Source: CAZEDM01 sp964511075 (GTDB lineage: Bacteria > Zixibacteria > MSB-5A5 > RBG-16-43-9). From it: a stretch of DNA of 64,000 nucleotides. The stretch spans positions 117,159-181,158 of the forward strand of contig CAZEDM010000008.1 in NCBI GenBank assembly GCA_964511075.1, in the 5' to 3' direction. A program made the position numbers and the translations under genes. Shown in pieces: positions 1 through 9,037 of this stretch. The number at the start of each line of letters is the position of its first letter. Position 1 is the first letter of the stretch. Below the pieces are notes generated by a model. That model saw only the letters and a program-made list of their open reading frames with translations, did no database searches and was not told the origin of the DNA.

Positions 1-408
1 CTCTTTAAGTAGAGTGGAAGCATCGGTGAAAAAGACAAGCTCGCCCTGTATCTCTTTCAAAGCTTGGTTTAATGCTTTTGTTTTTCCACCTCTTTGCTCC
101 AGACGGAGAAGCTTTATTCCCTTATCCTTGAACGATCGAACGATCTCCTCGGTTTTATCAGTGGAGGCATCAGAGATAACAGTTATCTGGAGTTTACCTT
201 CAGGGTAATCGACTTTCAAACAGTTCTCCAGTTTCTCACGGATGACTTTTTCTCCATTATACACCGGGATAAGCAGGTCGATTTCAGGGTAATGCTCACC
301 TTTTTTAAGGGTGCCAGATTTAAAAAAAGAGATAACCTTCAGTAACAGGTAATACCCTGAAAAGGTATATGATAGTAAGAGAAACAGGATTATAAATAGA
401 GTAATCAT
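1..408 (-). CDS. Family 2 glycosyltransferase, N-terminal part (cut by window start)
   Basis: My translation of the minus strand from ATG at 406-408 gives 136 uninterrupted codons up to base 1. It opens with one hydrophobic segment (about residues 2-27, MITLFIILFLLLSYTF), then a GT-A nucleotide-binding start (IDLLIPVYNGEKVI), an ISDASTDKTEEI stretch and the RGGKTKALNQAL motif typical of membrane-anchored family 2 glycosyltransferases. The acceptor-side half, including the D-x-D and Q-x-x-R-W regions, lies outside the window. The start codon overlaps the TGA of the upstream glycosyltransferase gene (ATGA), so the two are probably translationally coupled and belong to the same polysaccharide operon. 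The sugar donor cannot be told. Confidence 0.85.
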   Translation of the reverse strand, partial: MITLFIILFLLLSYTFSGYYLLLKVISFFKSGTLKKGEHYPEIDLLIPVYNGEKVIREKLENCLKVDYPEGKLQITVISDASTDKTEEIVRSFKDKGIKLLRLEQRGGKTKALNQALKEIQGELVFFTDASTLLKE

Positions 409-1517
409 TTCAGGATCGACGAATAAAGTTCCTCATAATTTTTTATCATTCTTTCTAAGGAAAATTTCTCCTTTACTCTGCTCTTGCCCTTCTCACCCAT
501 TTTCTTTCGCAGGTTTTCATCTTTGAGCAATAAGATCATTTTCTCGGCCAGCTTCTCCGGCTCAGCTGAAGGCACAAGAAACCCGGATTTACCCTCAAGG
601 ATTAGCTCCGGGTTTCCACCAACCTGTGTAGCAATCACAGGTTTTCCAGAAGCCATAGCCTCCAGAAGGGAGATGGAACAGCCCTCCAGGCGGGAGGATA
701 AGACGAAAATATCCAGAAGATCTAAAAACGAAGGCACATCCTCCCTGTGTCCTAAGAACAAGACCCTCTCCTCCAGACCTAATTCGGAACGGAGCTTAAG
801 CAGGCCGGGTTTCAACTCTCCCTCTCCAATTATCAGCAGTTTTGCCCGAGGAAAAAGAGAAGAGATTTTATTAAAAGCAAGTATCAAAGTATGGTGGTCC
901 TTAACCTCTCTCAGATTACCAACATTTCCCAGAATCAGTTCATCTTCGGACAACTTTAGCTCTTTTCTTATCTCCTCGTGGTTTACTACGTTTTCAAACT
1001 TGCGCGTATCGATCCCGTTATAGATCAGCTCGACTTTCTGAGGGGACAATTTGACTGCCTCCTGAAGCAGATTCCTGATGTCCTGAGAAACCGCTATGAT
1101 CTTTTTGATATGGCTGAGGAAAACTTTGTAGGAGAATCTCCGGCTCCATTTCTCGAAGATATAATATCGATTGTGCACAGTGGTGATAAGGGGAACCTTC
1201 AGAATCCTGGAGGCCCAGTAGGCATAAAAATCGGTTCCCCAGGTATGAGAGTGGATCAAATCAATGTGATTCTCCCTGACAAGACGGGTGATGTTTTTGA
1301 GGAATTTGTAGTCATAGACTTGGGTGCTTTCCTTAAGCCAGAGGAATTTGATGCTCCTTTTTTTCAACTCGGAGACAAGTTCTCCTTCCCTGAACACGCC
1401 CACATAGGAGGTGAATCTGTCAGGGCTTACGAAGTCTGCCAGGTTCAAAATCACCTGTTCTGCCCCTCCAAGGGAGCTGGTGTTATTCAGATGGAGGATT
1501 TTTTTCTTTTGGCTCAT
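405..1517 (-). CDS. Glycosyltransferase family 4 (GT-B fold)
   Basis: A 370-residue cytoplasmic or membrane-associated glycosyltransferase for surface polysaccharide assembly. The N-terminal half starts with KILHLNNTSSLGGAEQVILN, the usual GT4 acceptor-domain loop. The C-terminal half has GNVGNLREVKDHHTLILAF and the donor-binding E-x7-E region SSRLEGCSISLLEAMASGKP followed by VIATQVGGNPELI. Length is normal for the family. Its start lies 35 bases inside the end of the upstream GT4 gene, and its stop overlaps the next gene, so expression is polycistronic. The sugar specificity is unknown. Confidence 0.9.
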   Translation of the reverse strand: MSQKKKILHLNNTSSLGGAEQVILNLADFVSPDRFTSYVGVFREGELVSELKKRSIKFLWLKESTQVYDYKFLKNITRLVRENHIDLIHSHTWGTDFYAYWASRILKVPLITTVHNRYYIFEKWSRRFSYKVFLSHIKKIIAVSQDIRNLLQEAVKLSPQKVELIYNGIDTRKFENVVNHEEIRKELKLSEDELILGNVGNLREVKDHHTLILAFNKISSLFPRAKLLIIGEGELKPGLLKLRSELGLEERVLFLGHREDVPSFLDLLDIFVLSSRLEGCSISLLEAMASGKPVIATQVGGNPELILEGKSGFLVPSAEPEKLAEKMILLLKDENLRKKMGEKGKSRVKEKFSLERMIKNYEELYSSILK

Positions 1518-2640
1518 GCTGTGCTAAGACCTCTTGATAAAGTTCCACCATGCTCTTTACTCTTCTCTCCAGGGAGTAATTATCCAGGACAAATTTTCTT
1601 GCGTTCTCCGCGTAAACTCTCATTTTATTTTCGTCCTTTAAAAGTTTTAGGATTGAGTCAGCCAGAGAGGTGGCATCCTCAGAAGGAACCAGTATGCCGG
1701 TTTTTTGATCTGTTATCACCTCTGGTGTTCCTCCCACCCTGGTCCCGATAACCGGTTTGCCGAAAAGCATCCCCTCCAAGGCTACATTGGGCATACCTTC
1801 TGAGAGAGAGGGGAGGATAACGATATCGAGGGATCGGTAGATCGAGGTCATATCCCTCTGGTAGCCGGTGAAGATGATTTTGGAATTAAGCTTCTTGGAT
1901 CGGCAATAATCCTTCAACATTTTTTCATCCGGACCCTCACCTACTATAAGTGCTTTTACCCTGGGGATTTTTTCTATCACCTCTGAAAACGCCTGCAGAA
2001 AATAAATCTGACCTTTCTCCGGGCTCAATCTGCCTATTACACCCAAGAGCTTATCCTCCTCCGCTATATCAAATTCTTTTCTCACCTCCAGAGGGGGAAT
2101 CTGTTTCTGTATCCCCTGCTCGAAAACCGCATTGTAGATAACCCTGACTTTGCCCCGGGGTGTTCCCAAAGAATACAGCCTGGAAGCTAACTCACCTGAT
2201 ACCGCCACCACTTTGTCCGGGAACCTGAGCAAAAATTTGTCCAGTTTATTATAAGCCCTGATCTTCCAATCCTCATCAGTCCAGCCATGCACAAAGGAGA
2301 TCCAGGGAGTAACTATAAATCTTTTCAAAAGGAAGGCGATGAAGTTGGCTTTGTGTCCGTGAGTTTGAATAAGCTCGACTTTATTTTCTTTTAGAATGGA
2401 ACGGAACTGAAAAATGGGTGTGGGGTCATATCTGAAATGATGTTTCAAGCTCAGGACCTTTATCTTTCTTCTCCTGGCCTCCTCCAAGAAAGGGGAACTT
2501 TTCTCTTTCCCCACAGTAAACCCGACCAGAAATGGCTCACACCCGTAATCCGGTGCAGCCTGGCAGAAATCCAGAAGCCCTTTTCCCGGTCCGCCGATTC
2601 TGTAAGTAGCGATTAAGATTGCAACCCTGATATGGTTCAT
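1483..2640 (-). CDS. Glycosyltransferase family 4 (GT-B fold)
   Basis: A 385-residue GT4 enzyme. It begins RVAILIATYRIGGPGKGLLDF, with the glycine loop of the N-terminal Rossmann domain. Later come VIGRLSPEKGQIYFLQAF and the C-terminal nucleotide-sugar site LPSLSEGMPNVALEGMLFGK with PVIGTRVGGTPEVI. It lies 8 bases downstream of the 2649-3791 gene and overlaps the following GT4 by 35 bases. It most likely adds one sugar of the repeat unit at the cytoplasmic face. Donor and acceptor are not predictable from the sequence. Confidence 0.9.
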   Translation of the reverse strand: MNHIRVAILIATYRIGGPGKGLLDFCQAAPDYGCEPFLVGFTVGKEKSSPFLEEARRRKIKVLSLKHHFRYDPTPIFQFRSILKENKVELIQTHGHKANFIAFLLKRFIVTPWISFVHGWTDEDWKIRAYNKLDKFLLRFPDKVVAVSGELASRLYSLGTPRGKVRVIYNAVFEQGIQKQIPPLEVRKEFDIAEEDKLLGVIGRLSPEKGQIYFLQAFSEVIEKIPRVKALIVGEGPDEKMLKDYCRSKKLNSKIIFTGYQRDMTSIYRSLDIVILPSLSEGMPNVALEGMLFGKPVIGTRVGGTPEVITDQKTGILVPSEDATSLADSILKLLKDENKMRVYAENARKFVLDNYSLERRVKSMVELYQEVLAQHEPKEKNPPSE

Positions 2641-2648
2641 ATCCCCAA

Positions 2649-3791
2649 TTAAATCAGTAGTTTTTTTAGATTTTTATTCACCAGATTCTCCCAGGAGTTC
2701 TCCCTGGCTAAATCTATCCTTTTCAGAGAAAGGGAATTATCCTTCTCCTGCAAAGACTTCTCAATCTGTTCTATAAATTCTTCGTGAGTACGGCCTATCC
2801 TGATCACTTCTTTATAAGGCATAACCGTAGGAAGGGAGGTGCTGACTACGGGCTTGCCTGAAGCCAGATACTCGAAGAGCTTAAGGGGTCGAGCATTGAT
2901 CGTCACCTCCAGGAGTTTATAGGGGATGATACATACATCAAAACCTTTGAGGTATAAAGGCAGGCTCTCATAATCCTTAGGACCAAGGAGGTGAACATTA
3001 TCTATCCCCCGAATGGAGCTTATGTCGGTGTTTGCCGGCCCGATCAGAACCATAGACCAATCCTTCCTTTGAGAGATTTTCTGCAAAAGCTCGAAATCAA
3101 TCCAGTCGCGAATCAAACCATAATATCCGATTACAGGTTTTTTGATCTTTCTTAGATCCGCGGGTAATTCGACTACATCCTGATTACATCTGGAAAAAAG
3201 TTTGGAATCAACACCATGCGGGATCAGGAAGGTATGCGGGTTAAATTCCTTTTTGGTATTATAGAGTTTGTCAGAAACCACCAGGACCAAATCTACTTTT
3301 TTCAAAAGCTTTTCCTCCAACTCCTTTACCAGCTCACTTGAATATCCGGAGAATTCTGAATATTCATCAGCTACATAATATATGCTCTTCTCTTCAGATA
3401 ACCTGCCTACTATGCCCTCGGCTGTGGGGCAGGAAGCCCAGAGGATTATCCTTTTGGCTTTTTTCCGAGAGAGAAAAGACCTCAGGCGGTAAGTCAAGAT
3501 AATCTGATTGATTTTTCTCGTCAGGCTATTTTTAAAATAGGGTAAGGTTAAAGGGGAATAGACATAGATATGAGGTTCTTTTTCTTTTATTCCCGAAAAG
3601 AATTTACCCACTTTGGCCAGGACCCTTTTGAGATCTGATCTGTTGACCGAAGGGGTCCTTAAACCCAGCGAATCAACCCAGAGAATAGAATATTCCCTGG
3701 ATAATACCCTCATAATATGCTGGGAGGAGGAGGGCAGCCTTCCCCAGTCCTCGGCTAAGCAGACTATGAAATTTCGTTCAGGATTTTCCAT
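2649..3791 (-). CDS. Putative glycosyltransferase, TuaH-like GT-B protein
   Basis: A 380-residue protein with the layout of GT-B glycosyltransferases distantly related to TuaH. The N-terminal part has FIVCLAEDWGRLPSSSQHIM, and the middle has GIVGRLSEEKSIYYVADEYS and a predicted domain linker at VLVVSDKLYNTKKEFNPHTF. The donor domain contains PVIGYYGLIRDWIDFELL, and near the end NARPLKLFEYLASGKPVVST carries the conserved Glu-containing donor motif. The first 14 bases overlap the upstream acyltransferase gene. I am sure of the superfamily, less so of the subfamily. Confidence 0.8.
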   Translation of the reverse strand: MENPERNFIVCLAEDWGRLPSSSQHIMRVLSREYSILWVDSLGLRTPSVNRSDLKRVLAKVGKFFSGIKEKEPHIYVYSPLTLPYFKNSLTRKINQIILTYRLRSFLSRKKAKRIILWASCPTAEGIVGRLSEEKSIYYVADEYSEFSGYSSELVKELEEKLLKKVDLVLVVSDKLYNTKKEFNPHTFLIPHGVDSKLFSRCNQDVVELPADLRKIKKPVIGYYGLIRDWIDFELLQKISQRKDWSMVLIGPANTDISSIRGIDNVHLLGPKDYESLPLYLKGFDVCIIPYKLLEVTINARPLKLFEYLASGKPVVSTSLPTVMPYKEVIRIGRTHEEFIEQIEKSLQEKDNSLSLKRIDLARENSWENLVNKNLKKLLI

Positions 3792-4269
3792 CTGGCTCCA
3801 GATCTACTTTATCCTTTATCTTCTTTGCGGGGACTCCAGCCACCACCGTATATGGCTCAACATCTTTTGTCACCACCGCTCCACTACCCACCTGAGCATA
3901 TTCTCCGATTATAACCCCTGGCATGATGATCGCACCCACACCTATCAGGGCTTTTCTCTTAATGGTCACCGGCGCTACTATGTGAGGATGTCTGGAGGTA
4001 TCATGCATCAACACAACCACTCTCCAGCTTAGCACTGCCCCCTCCTCTATGGTCAAAAGCTCAGGATAGTTATCATCTATCAAAACCTCTCGAGCGATGA
4101 AAACACCCTTGCCGATCTTGACTCCAAGCCCACCATAGAGCCTATTTCTCAGTTTATAACTAAAGATAAAATTCCGAATGATAAGATTTAAGATCTTTCT
4201 CCACAACTCCTTCATCCTGCCAAGCTCTATTTTTTTCTTATACTTCTCATAAGACATCGGCTCGTGCAT
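3778..4269 (-). CDS. Left-handed beta-helix (hexapeptide) acyltransferase
   Basis: A 163-residue acyltransferase of the LbetaH/WcaF-like superfamily, probably O-acetylating a sugar of the polysaccharide. Hexapeptide turns are visible at VKIGKGVFIAREVLIDDN, LTIEEGAVLSW, IGVGAIIMPGVIIGEYAQ and VGSGAVVTKDVEPYTVVA, ending in the family-typical GVPAKKI. A His of the expected active-site loop is present in VVVLMHDTSRHPHIVAP. A strong ribosome site (AAAGGAGG) sits about 11 bases upstream of the ATG at 4269, inside the spacer after the aminotransferase gene. The start at 4257 is a weaker alternative. Confidence 0.9.
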   Translation of the reverse strand: MHEPMSYEKYKKKIELGRMKELWRKILNLIIRNFIFSYKLRNRLYGGLGVKIGKGVFIAREVLIDDNYPELLTIEEGAVLSWRVVVLMHDTSRHPHIVAPVTIKRKALIGVGAIIMPGVIIGEYAQVGSGAVVTKDVEPYTVVAGVPAKKIKDKVDLEPDGKS

Positions 4270-4273
4270 AGAT

Positions 4274-5467
4274 TTAACTTCCTCCTTTTGTTATGACCTC
4301 AATCGTCTTGTCCAGATCAGTTTGATTCAAAAACTGGTGGGTGGGTAAGGTTAAAATATCTTTCTCAATGAGATTACTGTTAGAAAGATCAAAGTGGTTT
4401 GGGGCTAAATAGTTTTCTATCCCTAGTATTTTGTCTAAAGAAGTTGGGTACATCTTGGAAGCCCCTAAGTTTTTTCTTTTCAGGGAACAATAAATCCTTT
4501 CCCTCTCTGAGCTTTCTTTAAATAATATCGGCAGCCGCAGATAGACTGAATAAGCCTCTGTAGGTGAACTTAAAAGCGAAATCTTGTCCAAATCCTTTAA
4601 AGCTGCAATCAAATATCGGGCATTACTTATCCTGCTCAGGTTGATTTTTTCTAATCTCTGTAAAAGATGTATCCCCAGCTGTGCCTGATATTCAGAGATA
4701 GAAGACAAGTCAAACTCCGGGGAGAATCTTGATTCTCCTATCTCTAAGGCAGGAAGCTTCTCGGGAATCCAGTAAAGGTGAGGATTCAGAAAAACCTTGT
4801 AGAAGAGCGACTTAAAAAAGAATACAAATCCATTATTTGGTCTTAAATCAGCTAATTCCTGCTTAATCAGAGAAGATATTTCCTCGTCCTGGCTCAGGAT
4901 AATCCCACCTTCAACCGTCGTGATATTTTTCCCTCGACCCAGACTGTAAAAACTCAAATCCCCAAAAGTGCCCAGATATCTCTTTCCAAATTTTGCGCCC
5001 ATTCCCTGAGCAACATCCTCGATCACATAGACACCCTGTTCTCTGCAGAGGTCTACTATCCCCGATATATCATGAGAGAATCCGAAATGGTATACCGGCA
5101 AAACCGCCAGGGTATTTTTGTTAATCAAGGGAGGAAGTTTCTTTAAATCCAGATCCAGAGTTTCCAGGGAGATGTCACACAGGCTTATTTTCAGCCCCGC
5201 CCTGGCTATGGCGGAGGGGACGGAGAAACAGGTATAAGCAGGGATGATAACTTCATCTTTATCTCTGGTTTTTTTGAGAGCCTTGAGGATTAAGGTTAAT
5301 GCCGCCCTTCCAGATGAAACCAGGAAGCAATCTCCTACCTGGAAATATTCACAAATTTTGTTCCTGAATTTCTCAGTGGATTGTTTCTCAAAGACAGAAT
5401 AAAACAGGCTGGAGATAATCTCCTGAAGTTTGATCCGGGTTCCTGCTGGAGGGATGGATTTGAACAT
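4274..5467 (-). CDS. DegT/DnrJ/EryC1/StrS-family PLP sugar aminotransferase
   Basis: A 397-residue fold-type I aminotransferase. The PLP-binding lysine is K180 in GRGKNITTVEGG, matching the K-N-x-T-T-x-E-G-G family signature. D151 in VIEDVAQGMGA would contact the pyridine nitrogen. SSGRAALTLILKAL near residue 51 is the phosphate-binding start. These enzymes make amino sugars from nucleotide-linked keto sugars, so this implies an amino-deoxy sugar in the glycan. It is followed after 4 bases by a hexapeptide acyltransferase, which fits an N- or O-acylated amino sugar, an inference from the pairing. Confidence 0.9.
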   Translation of the reverse strand: MFKSIPPAGTRIKLQEIISSLFYSVFEKQSTEKFRNKICEYFQVGDCFLVSSGRAALTLILKALKKTRDKDEVIIPAYTCFSVPSAIARAGLKISLCDISLETLDLDLKKLPPLINKNTLAVLPVYHFGFSHDISGIVDLCREQGVYVIEDVAQGMGAKFGKRYLGTFGDLSFYSLGRGKNITTVEGGIILSQDEEISSLIKQELADLRPNNGFVFFFKSLFYKVFLNPHLYWIPEKLPALEIGESRFSPEFDLSSISEYQAQLGIHLLQRLEKINLSRISNARYLIAALKDLDKISLLSSPTEAYSVYLRLPILFKESSERERIYCSLKRKNLGASKMYPTSLDKILGIENYLAPNHFDLSNSNLIEKDILTLPTHQFLNQTDLDKTIEVITKGGS

Positions 5468-5471
5468 AAAT

Positions 5472-6497
5472 TCAAGGTAAGTTTCTGACGATTTTGGGTC
5501 CCAGAAAATTAGCCAGGGACAAAGGCAGTTTTCTCCATAGTTTTTTAGCCAGGCTGAAGCCGGGGCTTTCCGGATTGAGCTCAGGCAATTCTCGGGCTTT
5601 ATTCAAGTAATACTGCCAGTAGAGCTGGAACGGCTCCTTGACCCATTGTTTTTTAAAGTTAAAAGTTCCTGAATTGCAGGTCGATCTGCCGAAATCAAAT
5701 CTTTTAACACCCTTTTCACAGCCTCGCTTGATTATCTCCCAGTATAAGATGTTATTAGGACAATATCTTAAAAATGAGCTTAAGGATGAAGCAGAAGGCA
5801 CGGTCATCATATCTTTGAAATACAAAATCAGGGCACCTCCAATCACCACATCTCTCAATTTCACCAAGGCTATCTCGCTTGAGCCGGGGAAGTAGCTCAG
5901 GATATTTTTGAAGAGCTCTTTGGTCCAGACCGGAGTGCCCAGGTCCCGCATATTTATAGAGAAAACAGAATAAAACGAGTCAAGGTTTTCCTCTCTGCCA
6001 AAAGTTACCCCCAGTTCTGATTTCCGGGCTTTTCTAACCTGGTTGCGGGCTTTGGAATCTATTTTACTCCAGACCTTCTCCGGGTCAGCCTCAAGCTCTA
6101 AAATAAAGGTGACCTTGGAAGTTCTGGTGAGCAGTTTTCTATCCTCCGTGATCACGCTCCTTAGCTCTAAGAACTTGCAATTTTTCTGCCGGGTTATCTC
6201 AACAGCCTTATGGATAAGCTCCGTCTGGATTTCCGCTGAATCAGCACAAACCCCTCCATAATCCAGCCAGGGCAGGGAGATCAAAAACTTTCCGAATAAA
6301 AGACTTGAATAGTAAAAAAGAGGCAGGATGCCACAAGCTTTTTTATCCTCAACCGCCAACAGGTAAACAGGCTTATGCCTGAAGCTTCTCTCCAATATAT
6401 ACTTCCACTCGATCTGATGGGCAAAGGAGGAACGATTTTTCTCCACATAGTCTCTCCAGAGCTTTTCTAATTTTTCACTGTATTCTATTATCTCCAT
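5472..6497 (-). CDS. FemAB-like GNAT-fold protein of polysaccharide locus
   Basis: A 341-residue protein with the double-GNAT architecture of FemAB/PEP-CTERM-associated FemAB proteins. Key stretches are the N-terminal SSFAHQIEWKYILERSFRHK, the middle SKARNQVRKARKSELGVTF typical of FemAB linkers, and the C-terminal WEIIKRGCEKGVKRFDFGRS followed by GTFNFKKQWVKEPFQL. That closing F-D-F-G-R-S / F-K-x-x-W signature is characteristic of this group. It probably transfers an aminoacyl or acyl group onto a surface glycan. Its start lies within the end of the upstream glycosyltransferase (23-base overlap). Confidence 0.85.
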   Translation of the reverse strand: MEIIEYSEKLEKLWRDYVEKNRSSFAHQIEWKYILERSFRHKPVYLLAVEDKKACGILPLFYYSSLLFGKFLISLPWLDYGGVCADSAEIQTELIHKAVEITRQKNCKFLELRSVITEDRKLLTRTSKVTFILELEADPEKVWSKIDSKARNQVRKARKSELGVTFGREENLDSFYSVFSINMRDLGTPVWTKELFKNILSYFPGSSEIALVKLRDVVIGGALILYFKDMMTVPSASSLSSFLRYCPNNILYWEIIKRGCEKGVKRFDFGRSTCNSGTFNFKKQWVKEPFQLYWQYYLNKARELPELNPESPGFSLAKKLWRKLPLSLANFLGPKIVRNLP

Positions 6498-7452
6498 AGA
6501 CTATCTCTTCGGCTAACTTTAAGATTCCCTGAAAGAACCTCTCTGTGGTGAGATCCTGAACTTTTCTTTTGGCTTTCTCTCCCATTTTATTAGCTTCTTC
6601 TGGATTTTCCAACAGGTACAATATCGCCTTTCTCAAAGCCACGGGCTCCCCCGGCTTGACTAAAATTCCCGTTATCCCATTTTCTATATAATCCTTGGCT
6701 CCTTCAGGGTCGGTTACTATCACCGGTTTTCCCCAGTACATGGCATTCAAAAAGGTTTGCTGGCCACCGGAATGCAAAAGTCCACCCCTCATAGGCAAAA
6801 TAACCATTCCTGACCCAGCCAATAACTGAAAGAACTGAGGGTCGGTCGCGCTTATCACCTCAATATTTTCTGGAAGCTCTATTCCCTTCAAGAGAGAGAT
6901 ATTGTTGGTAGCGATTATGGTCTTCATCTTCAAGCCCTTCACGGCATCTGCCAGGGTTTTATAATCCCTGTCCCAGTTTCCTCCACTGAAAATATAATCT
7001 CTCTTTTCCACCTGGCAATCATAAACCTCACAGGTTGTATGAAAGGGAAAGAATTTTAACTTCTCCCGGGGTATTCCAAATTCCCCGGAATAACCATCTA
7101 TCTCTCTTTCGGCCCAGACCAAAAATAGCCTTACCGATTTACTCATTAACTTCAGCTGAACGCGTTTAAAAAACCTTTTAAGTGGATTTTCAGCTCGGTA
7201 CCAGAGGCAGTCTAACATAAGGACAGGAGTTTTTCTTAAGGGTAAAAAAGTTTGTAAAATAGAGAAAAAGACTCCTGGTTTTTCTCCAGATATAATAACG
7301 ATATCGAAATCTTTTTTTTTGAGATAGAGCTGAAGGGCTAAGATGAAAGAGGCAAGAGCCCCTTTTCTCTTTCTGAAGTAGGTTACTTTCTTCACCCAGG
7401 TAGGGCTGGCTTGAGTTTTTATATAGGTTAAGACCCTCACTCCTCCTGCCAT
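6475..7452 (-). CDS. Glycosyltransferase, GT-B fold
   Basis: A 325-residue protein with a GT4/GT1-like C-terminal domain. ISATDPQFFQLLAGSGMVIL and FLNAMYWGKPVIVTDPEGAK form the donor-binding half, and the tail GEKAKRKVQDLTTERFFQGI is the usual GT4 cross-over helix. The N-terminal domain is short and lacks the classical G-G-x-x-x loop near residue 10, so it is a divergent member. It overlaps the O-antigen ligase gene by 16 bases upstream and the FemAB gene by 23 bases downstream. The sugar is unknown. Confidence 0.8.
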   Translation of the reverse strand: MAGGVRVLTYIKTQASPTWVKKVTYFRKRKGALASFILALQLYLKKKDFDIVIISGEKPGVFFSILQTFLPLRKTPVLMLDCLWYRAENPLKRFFKRVQLKLMSKSVRLFLVWAEREIDGYSGEFGIPREKLKFFPFHTTCEVYDCQVEKRDYIFSGGNWDRDYKTLADAVKGLKMKTIIATNNISLLKGIELPENIEVISATDPQFFQLLAGSGMVILPMRGGLLHSGGQQTFLNAMYWGKPVIVTDPEGAKDYIENGITGILVKPGEPVALRKAILYLLENPEEANKMGEKAKRKVQDLTTERFFQGILKLAEEIVYGDNRIQ

Positions 7453-8834
7453 GATGAGACCCTTTCTTTTTGATTCAAGATCTTAGTCAGGATTGCCACC
7501 CCCAGCAGGAAATAAAGATGAGGATAATAACCTACGGAGAGAAAGAAGCTTCCCACCGCATAGGCTAAAAGAGCCCCGGTTAGTCCCTGAGAGATGGTCT
7601 TGAGGTAGTTTCCCTCCTGGATGGATTTCGTTAAGCGGTTGGCTTGCCTGAAGATATAGAGCATCAGCCCCAGATAGGCTAATATCCCGAAAAATCCTAA
7701 CTCTGCACCAGTCTGGACGTAAGCATTATGAGCAGAAAACCAGGCACCCTCTTTCCCTCCATATTTCACTCCAAAGGCAGTCTCATAAGCCCCTATCCCC
7801 ACGCCCAATAATGGCCGGTCAACAAACATCCTTATCCCTGCCTTCCAGGCATCGATCCTTCCCATGGCTGATTCGTCCTGCTCATAGGAGGTGATGGTCA
7901 TCTGTCTCTGCCAGTATTCCTGAGGAGCAAATAAAAATATCAAAAGGAAAATAAGAAGGATCGAAAAAACACCCAAGAGCTTTCTCTTACTTTTAAGCAC
8001 AAAATAGAAGAGAAGAAAAACCAGAGTGACAAAACCTCCGCGGGAGGAGGAGGAGATAATCCCCAGGGTAAGAACGGAAGAGAAAAGCAGATAGATTAAT
8101 TTCAGAAATTTTCTCCTCTCGAATAAGAAAAGATAAAAGGAGAAAGGCAGGGCGACGTTTAAGGCTAAGGCGAAGTCGTTAGCGTCCCCCAGAAAACCTC
8201 CTGTCCCTCCGACCCGGGCTGAGACTGCGGTCTGTCCCAAGAGCATAAAATTCTTAACCGCACTCAAGGCTAAAAAGCAGTTGACCATAAGGAAAACCCA
8301 GAGGAAGATTTTCAATTTTTTCTGGCTATCGATCAGGTGGATGAAAAGGATAACAAATACCAGGATCTTCAACATCTCCGCAAAGACATTGAAAGAGTAA
8401 CTGGGCCAGAAACTGAAAGGAATGGAAAAAACCATTATCAGGTAAAAAAAGTATAAAAGCAAAAGGCCTTTTTCCTGCAGGTAGAGTACAGATTTAGTAA
8501 TAGCCGCCCGGATTGCCCAAACTATTATCAGGGTGATGGTTAAAAGCCTGGTTAAATGTAAATTCCCCAAGGCTGGTATGGTTTCCTCAAAGCGCATATA
8601 GGTTAAGATTATGTAGGTCAAAATCCCCAAGTAGGGATTGAAGAAAAAAGTTAATCCCACTATCAGGGCTATTGCCAGGGCGAGCACTATCTCCGGCCTG
8701 GGCACTATCAGGAGAAGAGAGCCGAAGACCACCGAGACAACGACCAGAAAAAAATACCAGAGCTTCTCAGAGGTGATAATCCAGGAGGTGCGGACTCCTC
8801 TTTTGGATAGATGGTTGATTTTGGGCTGTTCCAT
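7437..8834 (-). CDS. O-antigen ligase / Wzy-family polymerase, multi-pass membrane protein
   Basis: A 465-residue inner-membrane protein with about 11 to 12 hydrophobic segments. The Wzy_C/WaaL signature is clear: GRIDAWKAGIRMFVDRPLLG, then VGIGAYETAF, then the periplasmic loop SAHNAYVQTGAELGFFGIL with the conserved H-N-x-Y and E-x-G. Such proteins either ligate polysaccharide to a lipid carrier or polymerise repeat units; sequence alone does not separate these. It is the first gene after a 200-base gap and stem-loop, so it may start a separate transcript of the locus, but I found no convincing promoter there. Confidence 0.9.
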   Translation of the reverse strand: MEQPKINHLSKRGVRTSWIITSEKLWYFFLVVVSVVFGSLLLIVPRPEIVLALAIALIVGLTFFFNPYLGILTYIILTYMRFEETIPALGNLHLTRLLTITLIIVWAIRAAITKSVLYLQEKGLLLLYFFYLIMVFSIPFSFWPSYSFNVFAEMLKILVFVILFIHLIDSQKKLKIFLWVFLMVNCFLALSAVKNFMLLGQTAVSARVGGTGGFLGDANDFALALNVALPFSFYLFLFERRKFLKLIYLLFSSVLTLGIISSSSRGGFVTLVFLLFYFVLKSKRKLLGVFSILLIFLLIFLFAPQEYWQRQMTITSYEQDESAMGRIDAWKAGIRMFVDRPLLGVGIGAYETAFGVKYGGKEGAWFSAHNAYVQTGAELGFFGILAYLGLMLYIFRQANRLTKSIQEGNYLKTISQGLTGALLAYAVGSFFLSVGYYPHLYFLLGVAILTKILNQKERVSSWQEE

Positions 8835-8971
8835 ATTTATAAGATAGTAATTTTTTAACCAGATAAAATAAAAATTTTCACCAAGGTTACTTATGGCGGG
8901 TTACTTCAAAGTACTGCTAACTCATCCTCTTGGAATTGAGAATGCAGAAACAATGACCCTTAACAGGTGAT

Positions 8972-9013
8972 AAATAGACCCACTTTGTTTTTTACAAAGT
9001 GGGTCTATTTTTT
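8972..9013 (-). terminator. Stem-loop, probable terminator of the 9038-11593 gene
   Basis: A perfect 16-bp inverted repeat has arms at 8972-8987 and 8995-9010 and a 7-base loop. It sits 27 bases past the stop codon of the minus-strand exported-protein gene. The better T-run (six T, 9008-9013) is on the plus strand, while the minus-strand tail is only TTTAT. It could therefore act in both directions or work as an mRNA-stabilising hairpin. Confidence 0.65.
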
Positions 9014-9037
9014 GTTCAACCATGGATTACAATTATT

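Noticed and set aside
978..1751. A 257-codon plus-strand open frame
   Set aside because: It lies opposite two clear glycosyltransferase genes, has no ribosome site, and its translation has no domain; it is a shadow frame.
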